Origin: Tanytarsus gracilentus
Lineage: Eukaryota; Arthropoda; Insecta; Diptera; Chironomidae
Assembly (NCBI GenBank): GCA_038502055.1
Contig: JAXRKN010000045.1
Span: 7,305,501 to 7,369,500, forward strand
Direction of reading: 5' to 3'
Length of the DNA stretch: 64,000 nucleotides
Shown: positions 1 through 13,522 of the stretch, piece by piece
Layout: the number at the start of each line of letters is the position of its first letter
How positions within the stretch are numbered: the first letter of the stretch is position 1
Program-made: the position numbers and the translations under genes
The notes under the pieces: generated by a model
Told to the model about the DNA's origin: nothing
Database searches by the model: none
What the model saw: the letters and a program-made list of their open reading frames with translations, nothing else

Positions 1-138
1 AATTAGAAAAAATATTTTGCAATTCTTCATCAAGTTTATAATGTATAAAAGAGAGGAAACACATCTTGTTCATTAATTTAATTATTTTTCAGAAAAAAAT
101 ACATCATCAACCATAAAAATCTTCTTTAATTTCCGTTA

Positions 139-1818
139 GGGAGAATGTTTTAATAAATGGACGTTTTTCAAAAAAAAAAGTTTAAGCAGTTAGCGCACTG
201 CTTTTCACTTCTCAAAAAAATAATCTTAAGCTTTATTTTTTTGCTGAGCTTCTTCATCTTTCATTTGAGACTATTTTTATAATTATGCGCCAACTCTTTC
301 ATACTTAAGATGATTCAAACGTGATTTTCCTATAGATGGACGCGTTGTTTTAATAAATGGATGATTTTGCTTCTATAAATGGACGTTTTTTATTAATTGA
401 ATTAAAAATTTAAAACAGTCTCAAATCACATTTAAATATTTATATGTGACTTTTAAATCATCAATAAGGCATATTAAAGGCTTTTTTTAGTAAATTGGAT
501 GCCTTGCAGTGCTCATATTAGAGCAACGAATGACCACATGATGTTTAAATTTTTAATTTTTTTAAAACAGAATAAAAATGGGTCATGTGTTGTCAAGTGA
601 GAGCCTAACTAATTACATGAGCATATTTAATTTGTATCCCATCGATCGACCAGTGGTATGACTTGTGTTGAAGTTCGTGAATCCATGTATTTATGTGTCT
701 TAGAGCATCGCGATATTCACTTCGCTTTGTTATTTTGTTTAAAAAAATCCGATTTTTAACGAAAGTCTTAGTTCTTTTCAATAACTTGTTCTGTGAATTT
801 TTCAGTCCATGTGTTAGCATCTGACCATTGAGAGCCTCAATAGTTTTTCACACGATTTTTATTATGTGACTTCATGTACCTCACTGTACTCGAGATTGCA
901 TTAAAAATGGCTTGATCCCAGTATTTGTCAAGCTATCATGATAAATTTCAAAAAATAACAAAAAATCAGAGCTGGAAATGAGATCCAGCGGAACTAAAAT
1001 CTAGTGTTGGAAGTGAGATCCATAAAAGGAGATAAATGAGATATGAACTAAAATCAGGCATTAAATTTATCCTGTTAGTTAAGATCAAGGATGGTTGGAA
1101 TTCAGACCTGGAAGTAAGATCCAGCGGAACTAAAATCCAGTGCTGGAAGTAAAATTTGGAGGTAAAAAACATAAGTGTTGGAATCAAGATCAAAAATTGA
1201 TGGTATTTTAAAATAAGATGTCAGCATTGGCAGTGCTTCCACTTCCATTCAAAATTTTTTTTATCATCTCAATAGCTGCTTGCAAGGTTTTCCATGATGA
1301 GCTATAAGTTTCTTACTTTATTTTTATTCGAATCTCGCCGAATTAATCATCCATGAGAATCATTTTAATATTTTTTTCGCAAATAAATTGCGCAAAAACA
1401 AAAGATTGCTTTTTTAAAAAATCATCCATTTATTAAAGCAAAATCATCCATCTATAGAGACATCACAAAAATGGTTGTTGGGGGCCTCCCTTAAAGAATT
1501 ATGACAAAATTCAAACAGAATTTGAAAGATAAGAAATAATGCATATTGGAAATAATTAATTTTGAATTTTAATCATTTTTTTTACCCAAAAAAAAGCACC
1601 TCAAAAGTCAAAATAAATTTGTATGGAGAAACTTAATTGTGTCTTCTAAGGCTTGGTTGGACTAATTTTTTTAAAAATGGTATAAGGAAAGATGGCTTGA
1701 GTTCATATGATTTAGAAAAATATATAATGTTGGGGTGTTAGAGGCGAAAAAGAGGCTTTTTGATCACATATAAAAGTCATCCATTTATAAAAGCGTCCAT
1801 TTATTGAAACATTCTCCC
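139..1818. mobile_element. TIR DNA transposon, non-autonomous or decayed (TA target duplication)
   Basis: The ends are inverted repeats. Positions 139-163 read GGGAGAATGTTT then TAATAAATGGACG; the reverse complement of 1794-1818 matches in 24 of 25 bases (T to C at the 13th). A TA dinucleotide flanks both ends (137-138, 1819-1820), as in Tc1/mariner-like insertions. Shortened copies of the end motif (ATAAATGGACG/ATGGATG) recur inside both ends, near 333-386 and, inverted, near 1420-1460 and 1780-1791. No transposase is recognisable; the short open frames on the minus strand (605-820, 966-1193) match no family I know. The family assignment is inference from the TA duplication only. Confidence 0.75.
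970..1157. repeat. Two-copy direct repeat inside the TIR element
   Basis: A block of about 50 bp containing GAGATCCAGCGGAACTAAAA at 971-1024 recurs with a few changes at 1106-1157. Within each copy a 'TGGAAGTGAGATCCA'-like unit is itself repeated. It lies in the middle of the TIR element and explains the low-complexity minus-strand open frame there. Confidence 0.7.
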
Positions 1819-4800
1819 TATAATCATTTTGAAGAATTTTAAAAGGCAATTAATGCAAAAATTTAATGCTTTTTCCCACACACGAGCTGAAAACAAGCTC
1901 GATAAAATATTATGAAATTGTTCGAAGAATTTTTTTGACTCTATCGCTAATTTAAAGCACACACAAATTGTCACATTTGTCTCGCATGTCATCAAGTGTA
2001 AACAGGGAAAATTTTTCCCTTTAGTTTGTTTTTCATAAAGTGATTTTTGTATTGAGTAGAATGATAGATTTATGGTTCCGCTTTCATCCTTAATGCGGTT
2101 GAAGAATTTTTTACGCTCACAAAAAATTGAGTTAAGTGTGAAAAATTGTGGAACGTCAGTGATAGCAACAAAAATTGCAAGGTATGAAAATTTAAATTAA
2201 CTTTTAAACCCTTAGTGCTACCTTTTTGTAATTTGTCAATCAATCAATCATCACCAAATGTTCAAAATTTTCCATCCCTTGACGATAGTTAAAAATGCTT
2301 AAATTTACATTCTTTATGTCGCACAAAAACCTCGCGTACACTGTTCATGCCAAAAAGTAAAAATATAGCAAAAGACCGTAGCTATTGTGAATCACAATTT
2401 GTGATGCCGCGTGCGCTTCGCGCGAGAAAAAATATTTTTAAAGAGATAAATGCCAGAGCGGGAAGAAAAAAAGTCTCAAATACGATCGAACTGTGTTCAA
2501 TATGGCAAGTGATTTATTTTATGATCGCGCTTTATTTCGAATAGTGCAATTTGTAATTTAATTAACGGCCGATTAAATACGAATAAATAAAAGTGAATTT
2601 CTTGCACGCAAAACAATTGAAATGAATTTTTTGCTGATTTTCAAGGTTTTTGATTTTTTTTTGCTTAAAAGCATTTTTTCCGCTGATAAATAATTTAATT
2701 AAAGCTCATTGTAATTTTTTATAAGATGCGAAATGATTTATGATGCTTTTTAAGGTAGAGTGGTTTTTGTTGCTTCACACAAATTTTCTTTAATGTCCAC
2801 ATGAAATTTTTGTTTAAAAGAATTTCAGTGAAAGTGTTTGTGGAATTTTTTTCTTCAAAAATAGAATTGAATGTGGCAACAATTTGTTACCTAAACTGAC
2901 ATGAAATGTTAAAATATGATTTAAAAAATTTTAAATAGTTTTTCAAGGGGTTAAGAAATAATTAAAAAAATTAATTCAAACCCAAGTTTCTCACCCTCTC
3001 TAAAAATTAAAATTTATTAATAAAAATTTTTATTCACTTTTATTAAGAGTCGATAAAGTCATTGACACCAACAGCTGTTGACAGAATTCTCAAAACGATT
3101 TTTCATTATCGGAAAATAAATTTGATAAATGATGCTTCAACCGATGAGGTGACAAAATATTGTGTTTTATGATTTATTCAACCAGAAATCATTCTGCAAA
3201 AGCCACATGAACTGAAAAACAATATTTTATTAAACCACTAATGTGCGGTGCGGTCGAGTTTCATTGAGTGTATTAATTAATTTTAAAATGCTTAAATCGC
3301 ATAAAGTCTATAATTGCATTTTTCAATTGACTATAATTAACTTTTGAAAAAATATTTTTCCCTTAATTGAAACTAAAATCAAAAATAGATCACGACAAAA
3401 TGGATCACACGTCGAAAGTTCACCGAACCCAGTTGGGAAAAGAATTCTAAAAATATTTCAAGGGCTCAAAGCTCTGGTCATGAAATATTTTACAATAAAT
3501 TTTTGTTCCAACATTTCCTTAATTTTTTTATTATTTCTAACTGGTTTTTCTCGCAGCTCATCCGAGGGGCAATCAATTTTCATTCAATTTTTTCCTCCGC
3601 TTTGTTTTGAGATTTTCAATTAAAATTGTCTTCATCTCTTTTGAGCTGAGCAAAAGCGAGAGATCGACACAATGATACATCCATGGAGAATAAAGTTAAA
3701 TAATCGATGAGATACGGAAAAAAGATAGAAAAAAGTTTTTCTCCTCTTTTGATTAGGGTTGAGAGATTGTTGACACATGTGAATGCGTGTATATGGTGGT
3801 TAGCAGCTTTTTTGACATAATTGAGGAACGAAATGAAGCTTTTTTCTATGAAAATTGTTAAGGGATTTTAAATTCAAAAAATCTTAAATTTAAAACTCTG
3901 TAAAAAATTGCTTTATTAAAAGACAATTTAGATTGAGCTAAAATGGAAATAATTACAACAATTCCAGCTTTTATCTTAAATCTCGAATTAAATTGAAGGT
4001 GTTCAAGAATACCTCAAGACGCTCATTATGAACCGCAAAATATTATTAAATAAATCCTACTGTGTATTAATTTGCATGCACTGCACTTTTTTTAATTTAG
4101 TCAAATGCACTGCGATATAGAGATAAAATTTGTTTGCATTGAATTGAGAAATCGCAACGACCCACATTGCAGTGCAGCAGACAAAAGCAAAACAAATGGT
4201 CTGAAATTTAATTGAATTTTCTTCAGCTGCATTTCACGGAGTGGAAAGGAGAAAAATACTAGAATGGAAGGTTTAGAAAAGAAAATTGCTTTATTTAATT
4301 ATTTAAAGCAATTTAATTTTGTTTTGTAATTTTTTAAAATAATTCAAAGTTGTTTCGAATGTATGTTGAATTAAATTTTAAACCAGAGTTTTTTGCCCTT
4401 CGGAAAAGGTTAATTTCTTATGGCATTAACAGGTAAATCAATTTATCTCGTTGCCATAGGAAAATTTTCCTCATAATTTGTCACCACAACCAGCATCTGA
4501 CGAAACAGCAATTCGCGTCAATGAATTTACATTTCATGCTCCCTTATATGCATCAAACGCCATTTCGATAATAATAAAATAAAATTGAAAATATTTTCAA
4601 TGTCGCTAACACAAATCGTATGCGAATCACTTGCTCTCTCTCACTCACCAGCAGCGAGAAAATAAAATAAAATTTAACACAGCAAATGATGATCGTGTAT
4701 CCCTGACATCGAGAGAAATTTTATTGCATGGAAAAATTTATTGAGGAAAATTTTCTCTTCACGATTTTTCTCGCGACCTTCGAAAATTGAAAAAAAATCA

Positions 4801-7800
4801 AAAGAATGTGATAAAAATGTGTCAAGGGAAGATGACAGAGGATTTATAAATTTTTATTAAATTAATTTTTGTCGAATTTTATTTAATTTTTTAAAATACC
4901 AAATTTCCAGCCTTCAAAACTAATTTACGAATTTCACACTTTGAAGTGTCTGTCATTAAGTGTCTGTCCCTTAACCCCTCAGCAATTAATGTCCATAATA
5001 TTTATTTTTTCTAGCTGTGGACGTTCAAAAGTTGAACAAACCACAGAAGACTAAAATTGTCGTCAAGCTATTAAAAAATAGAAAACTTTTCTCATCTCTA
5101 TAAATTTTCTTGAAGATTTTTTTATTGACCTTACACAAAGAGTGGACAAAAAAATGGATTAAATTCAATAGATTAGATTGAAAGATTTTTTTTATTTCCT
5201 GCAACGTTTGGAAAAGTGAACATGACGAGGAAAAAACAAATGGAAAGTTTTCATATCGAGAGAATTCTTTATCGATGTGGAAAATGCACAAGAAGCGATA
5301 AAACTGCAATAACATAAATTATTTTGTTCTTTGTTTCTTTTTTATCGGTTCATTTTAAAAGTTAGAAAAAAGTCAAAAAACTAAAGTGGAAAATTTAGGT
5401 GACAATGAATGAAGAAGACTGAATTTAAAGTTAAAATCATCACAAATTGTTTATAAAATAGAAGCAAAGAAACTTTGACAATCATCGAGCTTCATTTACA
5501 AGATTGTCAACTCTACAAAAAGAAAACTCATCCTCATCTCACTAAAGACACTGCGATGTCAGCGTAAAATATGTAAGTGACATTTTACCCAAGAGATTCT
5601 TTTTGAACGTTCAAATTTTAGCAGCGTGAAGACTTCGCGTAAAAAAATGTCGTCAACCTCGAGAAATATTTAAATTTGATGGAAATTTATGAAACTTTTT
5701 ATTCAAATTTTACCACTTTTTTAATAATAATAAAACTGTGTCAAGAGATTTTCCATCTTTAAAAATGCACTTTCGGTAGCTTTCGTGACACTTTTCATTA
5801 ATCGATATTAAAAATAATTTCTTACATTGCAGAAACAAACTTGCATGTCGCCGCATCGTAAAACCTTAAAAATCGTGATTTTATCTTTTCAGTTTCGAGT
5901 ACTTCAAAGCAAATTCTCAATAATTATTTTAAGCTTAACTTTTTCCACAAATAAAATCGATTTTTTTTTCTATTTTTAAAATTTATGATGTCATAATTTT
6001 TTTGCACAAATGTCTTAAAATGCGTAAAAATGCTTTCACAACTTTTTCGCGATAATAAAAATTTCCCGCCGACTCGTGTGAACACTAAAATTGATTTGTG
6101 AGAATTTTTGAAGAATTTTCTCACATTCGCTAAAAATTTCTCTCGCGAAGAAAAATGAGAGTGAAAAAAGCTCGCTCGAAAGCTTTTTTAAGAATGAGAG
6201 TGAAAAACTTTTCTGAGTTACTTTTTGACTTTTTCTTGCAAATATTTAACAAAAAATATGAAAAATTTTATTTGCTGGGAAATTTTTTTAAAGCTTTGAT
6301 TTATTGATATAAAGTTTGGGTATCGTTGGTTGAAAACGGATGTTGCTTTTATTAGAAAGTTTTATGAATAAGGAAAGAAAAATATTTTTTTGCCAGGATA
6401 AATTAAAATTTGCATCCTTCTTACACGTCTTTTCTGTTGCTTATGGAATAATTGAAAAAAATAAAATTTAAAATAAATTTAAATATTTCAAAAACGTTAA
6501 ATTTAAATATTTCAAAAATCCTAAAAATAAAATTTAAAATTTTTTGCAAATGTTATGTTTCCACCCCTTGAAATTAAAAACTCAAACCTTGTTGTTTACT
6601 TCTTGTCTACTCTCAATTAACTCTAAACTTCCGTGCAATCAAAATATTTACATTCACTTTTTTTGACTCAAATTTCCCATGAAAGCTCGACAGAGCGGAA
6701 TTGAATTTTTTCATGAATGAACCTTTATGAAAAATAAGTTTACAATTCTGCAGAAAATGTTTATGATTCACTTTACAAATTTCAAATATTTCAAAAGCTC
6801 ATCAAGAACGAAAATGATGTTTGTGGTCATTAAGAAAGTTAACAATTTGTCTGAAAAACATTCAAAAGCTCATTGACCGGAGGTGGAAAGGAGAAAGAGA
6901 GCTTAGATCATTTAAGTTAGATGTTTAAAAAAAAATTTACAGAATTTTTCATTCAAAAAATTCGATCTGACTTTAATCAAAATCTGAATTGCAACGATCA
7001 AAAGCTCTCATGTCAGCCTCCACTCACAAATCATCCTTATAATCACAATTACAGTGTAACTTTCACTCTCTTATCGTTTTCAACATAATCTAACGCGCTC
7101 ATAGACCATAATGATGCAACTCGACAACAAGGAGGATGTTCCACAACCAAAAGAAAGCTCGAAAAGAAAAAGTGAAAAGTAAGGAGAATTTTTTCTTCTC
7201 TCTTTGCTTCTTTTGTATTCCAAAGTTGTCGTTTGTTGAAAATCCACCTGTCAGCCATCGAGAGGCAAACATTTCTTTTTATAACTTTTCTCAATCCCCT
7301 TTATTTGCCAATATTATACAATTTTGGATTTTCACAACCTTCTCTCCACTTCAACATGCGTGTGCTTTATCCATTTTTCAATGCAGAGAGAAAAAAAATC
7401 CTCACTTAAACCTTTTTTATAGAGGAGATAAAAAGGTGGACTCGATATGCGGCCGAGGACGAAGGAGATTGTCAAAAAGAGAAGAAATTCAAGTGGGTCA
7501 AATTGAAACACAAATGATGAGTTTTTAAGGTTTTATGAGGCGAAAAGAATAACGTCATGAGTTTTCAAGGACACAATCAAAAATGACGTAAATTAAAAAA
7601 TATAAAAAAATTTAAAATTTACTTTTTTATAAAATTCTCAAGTCTCTCTCTAACCATCACCCTCCACCTCTTGTTGTGTCCCAGAGTGTCTTTTAATGAT
7701 CTTTTTATGGACGACACAAAAAGTTTTGTTTGAAGTCAAGTTGAGTCTTAATTGGTGACCGTAAAGAACACTCGATTAGCGACTGACAAAAGTGCTGACT

Positions 7801-10800
7801 TACAAACTTTTTTCTCTTTCCCTTTTTTTATGGTGTTCAAGCTTAATTGGTTCGATAAATTAATTATTAATCGTGAGAAAGGAAAAAAGTTTTCAAGTAA
7901 GTTTTTAACTGCTGGACGATTTTTTTTAAATTAAAATAAATTAAAAATTCTCTCAACAAATTCACACCAAAAGTGATAATTGAACCATTATTAAGGTCGA
8001 ATAGAGATTTCAATTTTTTATCCTTTAACAGCTTCGACCGTAATAAAATCAATTTTCTCGCCATCAAAATGACCCCACCGGACACTCGCCTATTAAAGTT
8101 TAATTCAATCGATGACCTTTTTTTATTTTAGTGGTTTTCTGTCATCGACACCACTGAAAGACATTCACACGTTCGAAAATAATTCTGAGGAAATCAATAA
8201 ATAATGAAACAAAGAGTTTCCGTACGAAATTTAACGAGATTTTTGTGGGTTCTGAATTTTGTGATTTTTATTGAAAAAAATACAAAATAAAAATATTTTT
8301 AAGCTTTTTTCAACGTGAAAAATATTTTCATTGATTTTTTTCTCAATTTTCCCTTAGAGCTTTTTCACGAAAAAATTCTCACACGATTATTTATCAATTT
8401 TTCATTCATGTTTTCAATTTTTTGTTTACTCCCACATTTAAACGTCATCGGCAAGCCTCGAGTTCGTTGAATTTAGGCTCACACACAAAATCCTCCGGTG
8501 GATCATCATTGACGTCATGAAAACGCAAAAAATAAATTATGAATTGTAATTGTGGGAAAGCGAGTAAGGTTCATTGAAAAAAAATTTAGAATGAAGCTAA
8601 AAATAATTTAAATGTCAAAACTTTTTTCAACTCATTAAAAAATTATTTTAAACGCAAACTGCACTCTGATGATACTCGTAGGAGGTTTGTTAATTAAACA
8701 TTCATGCCCAAGTGCTATTGCCTCAGTACACCAATTAAGTTCAATTTGACATTTCTCTCTCCCATTTTATTCTGAGCTTTTTCATAGAAATTGTTTTATT
8801 AAGCTTGAGGGTTCTTTATCTCATGCAATATTGACACTCATTTTACAATATACGATCATCAATAATTTAGTGACTCGACAAAATTAAAGAAATTTAATTT
8901 AAAGATTTACAAAATTATTTTTTACAGAACATTAAAATATTCCATCTCTTGACTTTTTTTCTATCTTAAACTTTTTCTTCAATTCCGCATGTTTTAAAAA
9001 CATCCTGAAAGAAAATTTCTCTACTCCTCTTTTTAAAGAAAATTAATTAGCCTTAATGATCTTCCACACCCACTTCTTGAACTTTTTTCTATACTCCATC
9101 ACATCACGCAGCAGTATTTTCCTTTTCCAGCTAAAAGCAAATTGAAATTTTCTGCCTTTTAAACCACGAGTTGAGAGTTTAGTCAACTTAGGAAAAGTAA
9201 AAAGTGCTTCTGTGAATTTTTCGAATTACGATGCTCATTTTATGTGACGATGAGAGTTCCTTTGAAGAAATTCGAAACTTTTTGTGAAATTTGCTATAAA
9301 ATTTTGTTATAATTTTGCTATAATTTATGAACTTTGCTATAATTTATGATTTTTTCTATAATTTTAGCAGAAAATTTAATATATATATAAAAAACTAAAT
9401 ATCGTTAAATTATTTATACAAATATTGAAGCAATAAATTGACAGCATTTGTATGCACTCTGATTTATTGAATTATCTTTAAACGTTCAAATTGCCAAAGC
9501 TGTCACAACCGCCGCTCTCAATCATTCATCACACACACAAAACCCGCTTAATAGAAACATCAAGCGTAAACTGAATTTATGTTTTGTCTAAATTAAGCTT
9601 CAATTTAATGATAATAAATTAAACACCCACAGCATGTGATTGCCACAAGTCGCAGTGCCAAAATTGTCTTCGAACTTTTTTTTATTTATTGCTAATCGAT
9701 TAAGCATTTAAATGATTTTTTTCGATTCAATTACAATTCCGCACATGTGCATGTGTAATTGTTACAGCAGTCTCAGTCGGCGGTCTCTTTTGTCACTGAC
9801 TGACTCTCTCCACATGACTTCCGAACTCGAGTTTTTCCATCTCTGTTATGTGTTGACAAATAACAAAAAATTTATGGCGAAAAAAAGCGAGTCAATTATG
9901 CAAACGAACCACAAAGTATTCGAGAGTGAATTAATTGACGTTGGGATGCAGCAATGATATAAAAAAATGATTTATAAACGTGGCAAAATTGCTAGATTTT
10001 TAAAAACGATTTATTTTTCTCCAAAATCATTTTTTTTGGCCGCATCCGTTGCATATTGTTCAGTTCATGCTCTGGAAATTTATTGCCCACTGAATTCAAA
10101 TAGCTTCGAGTCATATTTCTGTGTAATTTTGATGATCTTTTAATGAGGAATTTTCATTTTGAATGGTCATGTGAGATTTTCATTTAATTCTGAGCTTTTT
10201 GTCAGTCATTAAAACAATTTAACAAAACTACCGAAATCTAGACCGACTCACAGCTTTTTGTCCCCAATAAAATTTCCAAAAATCATTCGACAGCGAGAGG
10301 CTCCATCAAGTCTAATCCATGCGAACAAAAAATTACAATAATGAGGTCGTGAAAATTCTTTTTGCGGCCCTCCCGTGATAAAAAAAATTCTAATACCGAT
10401 CATAATTTGGGCGCCGCAATGACAATTTTCCCCTCCATAATGACTCACATCTTCATACATGAAAGGCCTCAAAACCTTGTATTACATGGAAAGTGAGGGA
10501 GAAAGTGGCGCCAGAAGCGATAAAAATGCGAAAAAAAGGAAAAGTGAAAAAATAGCAAAGTCATGAGAAAATTCTTGCGATGAAAAGATAAAGATACAAA
10601 ACTTAACATTTAAAGAGATTTTGGCTTATGTCTAAAGAAAATTACTGAATGGATCTCAATCAAATTGTCCTTGAAATAAAACAAAAGTCACAGAAACAAA
10701 AAAGATTTCTATGAAACAAAAAATCCTGAAACATAAATCAGCTTCCAATTTCTGATGTGCTTCCCCAAAAAAATCGTTGAAGATGTTAGCAAAAATAAAA

Positions 10801-11183
10801 ATTGTTTTCTGTCTTCTTCATTCTCTACATAAAAATTTCGCAACCTTGTCAATGGATATGAGAATTTTATGGAAATAAGGTAAGGAAAACTTTTTCGATT
10901 TTCGTGGTGACACTCGGAGGGTTTTTTTCGTGGGAGGTCAAGTTCGAATGTCTTTTGGCAGTCGAATTTAATGCACCTATGAGGATGTGAAGAAATTGAT
11001 TTTTGACTTTCTGAGAATTCTACAGTGAGCTTTTCAAACTTAAATCGATTTTTATTCTCATTAAATACTTGTGCATGTATGTGGATATAAGTAAGTGCTT
11101 TTTGCGCTTTTTTGATGATCCATGATTGATTACTTTATAAAATTAAATTCAGGGCGTCTCTGATGGAGGCAATGGAGGATTTA
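1819..11183. other. AT-rich stretch without recognised genes
   Basis: Many short open frames are present (e.g. 2347-2544, 7136-7528, 9712-9957), but they have skewed Phe/Lys/Asn composition, no recognisable domain and no convincing splice partners. The stretch could be intergenic regulatory DNA or a long intron of a gene outside the window. Nothing else is supported here except the short repeat at 9291-9366. Confidence 0.5.
9291..9366. repeat. Short tandem array of a GCTATAATTTATGA-like unit
   Basis: Four to five imperfect copies of a 14-20 bp unit built on (T/G)CTATAATTT follow each other, the clearest being GCTATAATTTATGA at about 9317 and again at about 9334. It looks like a minor AT-rich minisatellite. 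Confidence 0.5.
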
Positions 11184-12039
11184 TCAATTGTCTGATGGAT
11201 GCTCGGGACTGTGTTTTGATTGCTTTTTTCGCTTCTTTTCTTTCTTGCGTTTTTTTCTCTCTTTGTCGTCGTCATGACGTTTGCCTTTCTTATGTTTCTT
11301 CTCGCCATGTGTGTCGCCCACTTGCTCACTCGTGGAGAGATCTTGAGCTATGCTGTTATCGTACTTGTGCTTCTTGTCCTTCTTTTTATGCTTTCGTGTT
11401 GGTGTTGCGTTGAGAATTCGGTATTTTTCAGGAAGCTGTGAGGATTGAGAATTTATTAGTAAATTTAGTTGGATTATCTCTGAGAAATGAACTTACAGGC
11501 ACGCCAGGATGTAATCGGAATCCAGAAAGCTGAACTGGAGTGAGTGGAACTAGTTCCTTGCCGCAAATTGGAGGCTTTTCAATCACACTTCGAAGTGAGC
11601 TGTTATCCTAATAATAACATTAAAGTATCAGTCAAGTCTAATTAATCCAGCTAACAAATTTCATCACTGGATCTTTGAAAATGAGCAAATTATTACTTAC
11701 AATCACTCCTGGTCCATCAATCACGCACGGAAGTGTTGGTAGAAAGCTCGATAACTGTTCTTTGACCTTTTTACTATTGAATTTATTGTAAGTATGCTCG
11801 AGACCATAAAATGAAATTAGATTTGTGCCTCCCGTGAGTTCAGATTTTTCGGGTGGTTCTTTAACGAGATAAAATGGACCACTGTGAACTATTGTTGGAT
11901 TTTTGCCTAATGATATTTTCGTTTTAAGCATTCCTGAGCTATCTTGACCGACTCTCCTTGGCGATGATTTTGGCGAGAAGGTTGAATTTGTTTTCATGAA
12001 AGGATCAGGCGGATTGTTTGGAAAGTTGTTGTTATACAT
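11184..12039 (-). CDS. MED19: Mediator complex subunit 19
   Basis: MED19 is a nuclear head-module subunit of Mediator that links transcription factors to RNA polymerase II. Three exons join in phase 0: 12039-11701, 11607-11497 and 11435-11184 (stop TGA), giving 233 aa. Residues about 50-140 carry the MED19 core: PFYLVKEPPEKSELTGGTNL, YGLEHTYNKFNSKKVKEQLS, then IDGPGVI, SLRSVIEKPPICGKEL and SGFRLHPGVPLPEKYR. Residues about 165-230 form the Lys-rich acidic/basic tail (HKKKDKKHK, KKGKRHDDDKERKKRKK) typical of metazoan MED19. Introns are 93 and 61 nt with GTAAGT-like donors. The N-terminal 45 residues are Asn/Pro/Ser-rich. It is divergent to the BCCIP gene, with 233 bp between start codons. Length and domain order fit the family, so the call is firm. 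Confidence 0.95.
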
Positions 12040-12272
12040 CTTTGACTGTTTATGACTTTATGCTGTTTTATTTGATGATTTTGAGACTCTAAAGCTTTTA
12101 ATTTTAATTTTTTAAAAATTTCACGTAAACAAGAGCGCAATTTTATTTATTTTTTTAACTTTTTATTTTTCCCCCTATTGAAGGGTACGTAACTCGCAAA
12201 AATTTTGTAACGGTCGAAAAATATTCAAAAAAGAAGTAAACAAAAAACTTGCCGATTTCACAAAATTAAATA
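12040..12272. promoter_or_regulatory. Shared bidirectional promoter, MED19 / BCCIP
   Basis: Only 233 bp separate the two divergent start codons, so both promoters and 5' UTRs must lie here. No TATA box at a canonical distance is evident; the stretch is AT-rich with a short C-run at about 12171-12176. Calling it a bidirectional promoter is inference from gene spacing. Confidence 0.6.
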
Positions 12273-13282
12273 ATGACATCAAAAAAGTTAAAGAAAGTGC
12301 AAGAGGCTGCGCCAAATGCTGAATCCAATGAAGAAAGTGGCAGTGATTCGTCATCAGATGAAGAAATGGATGTGGCAGGGCCAAATGAAGTGAGAATATG
12401 AGAAAATAAAATTTAACCAAGATATTTTTGAGATAAAACTGCTAAATATTTTTTTAGGAGATAATGGTTGATTTTGAGGGACGCAATCCAGGCGACGGTG
12501 ATGCTGATGGCATTAAGCAACTCTTGAAACAGCTCTTTCTTAAAGGCAAAGTCGACATTAATGCACTCACAGAACAGATTTTGAAGAATTCAGCGGAACA
12601 TGGCATTGGATCTGTCTTGAAGCAGGTTTGGGATGAAAATATGGAAGAGGATAGCGATGATGATGGAGAGGATCCAGTTTTGGGTATTACGAGTGTCATC
12701 AACATGACAAATCACATCCACGTACCTTTCATTACGGCTCTCGAAGAACACATTCTCGATAAATGCGAAGAAAGCCTTTTGACTGATGAAGTTGATAACA
12801 AACTCATGATTGAAATGTTCCGTAATCCTTCGCAAAACAACCAGAAAAATGTTGGCTTTCTATTCAACGAGCGATTCGTCAACATTCCGCCAGCTGTTTC
12901 AGTTCCACTTCTCGAAAATCTCCAAAAAGAAGTCAAGCGTGCTGGAATCGAGAAGAAAAATGCCGACTTTAAGTTCCACTACTACGTCATGATTCTCAAA
13001 TTTCATCGTCAAGCAGCAAAAGGCGACAAACCGGCTGAAGACTTTTACTCAAATCCAGAGGAAGAATTTTTCGCTAAAAATTGTCAGCTCAAGTACGAGT
13101 ATTCAGTTGCAAGTGAGTGCGACAGTGGACTCGGTGGTAATTGGAAGGAAAAGGATGAACAGCTCGAGCCATTCCGTCAAGTTGTCGTCTTGGACGTTCG
13201 CCGTGTCGATAATATCATTAACAAAGGCATCAAGCAGTTCCTCATCGATGGCATTGTCTTTGATAATATCCTTAGAGATTGA
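12273..13282 (+). CDS. BCCIP: BCCIP family protein (BRCA2 and CDKN1A-interacting protein homologue)
   Basis: BCCIP proteins are conserved nuclear factors linked to DNA repair, cell-cycle control and ribosome biogenesis. Exon 1 is 12273-12389, ends in phase 0 at donor GTGAGA, and joins exon 2 at 12458-13282 after TTTTTAG, giving 313 aa. Residues 1-40 are the usual acidic Ser/Glu/Asp leader (NEESGSDSSSDEEMD). The conserved block starts EIMVDFEGRNPGDGDADGIK and continues LLKQLFLKGKVD. The C-terminal half holds the family's YYVMILKF and NPEEEFFAKNC-type segments and ends FLIDGIVFDNILRD. The long open frame from 12464 alone would miss the leader; the upstream exon restores it with a good start. 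Poly(A) signals AATAAA lie at 13339 and 13344. It converges on RpL18A, 240 bp away. Confidence 0.93.
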
Positions 13283-13522
13283 TAAAGTTATTTGAGAGCG
13301 CACTGTTAACGATTTATATTATTGAGCAATTTTGGAATAATAAAATAAAGTGAAAAAGAATCATTAAATGAATTTTTTAAATTTTTAACTTTCAGGCACT
13401 GAAAAAGTTCACAAAAACACTCGATTGGAAATTTTTACATTCACTTGCTCTCATTTATTAATTCACTGATGAAATATTAGCAATTAATTAATAAAATTTC
13501 CAGTACACCAACAAGATTAAGT

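Noticed and set aside
605..820. 71-aa minus-strand frame inside the TIR element as transposase remnant
   Set aside because: Position is suggestive, but no catalytic or DNA-binding motif of any transposase family can be seen.
7136..7528. 130-aa open frame on the plus strand
   Set aside because: No recognisable domain, unusual composition with Phe runs, no splice partners and no upstream signals; a long chance frame in a slightly GC-richer patch.
11195..11441. Two plus-strand open frames of 72-73 aa
   Set aside because: They are shadows of the Lys-rich last exon of MED19.
12454..13303. Several minus-strand open frames across BCCIP
   Set aside because: Shadows of the BCCIP coding exon; none has a domain of its own.
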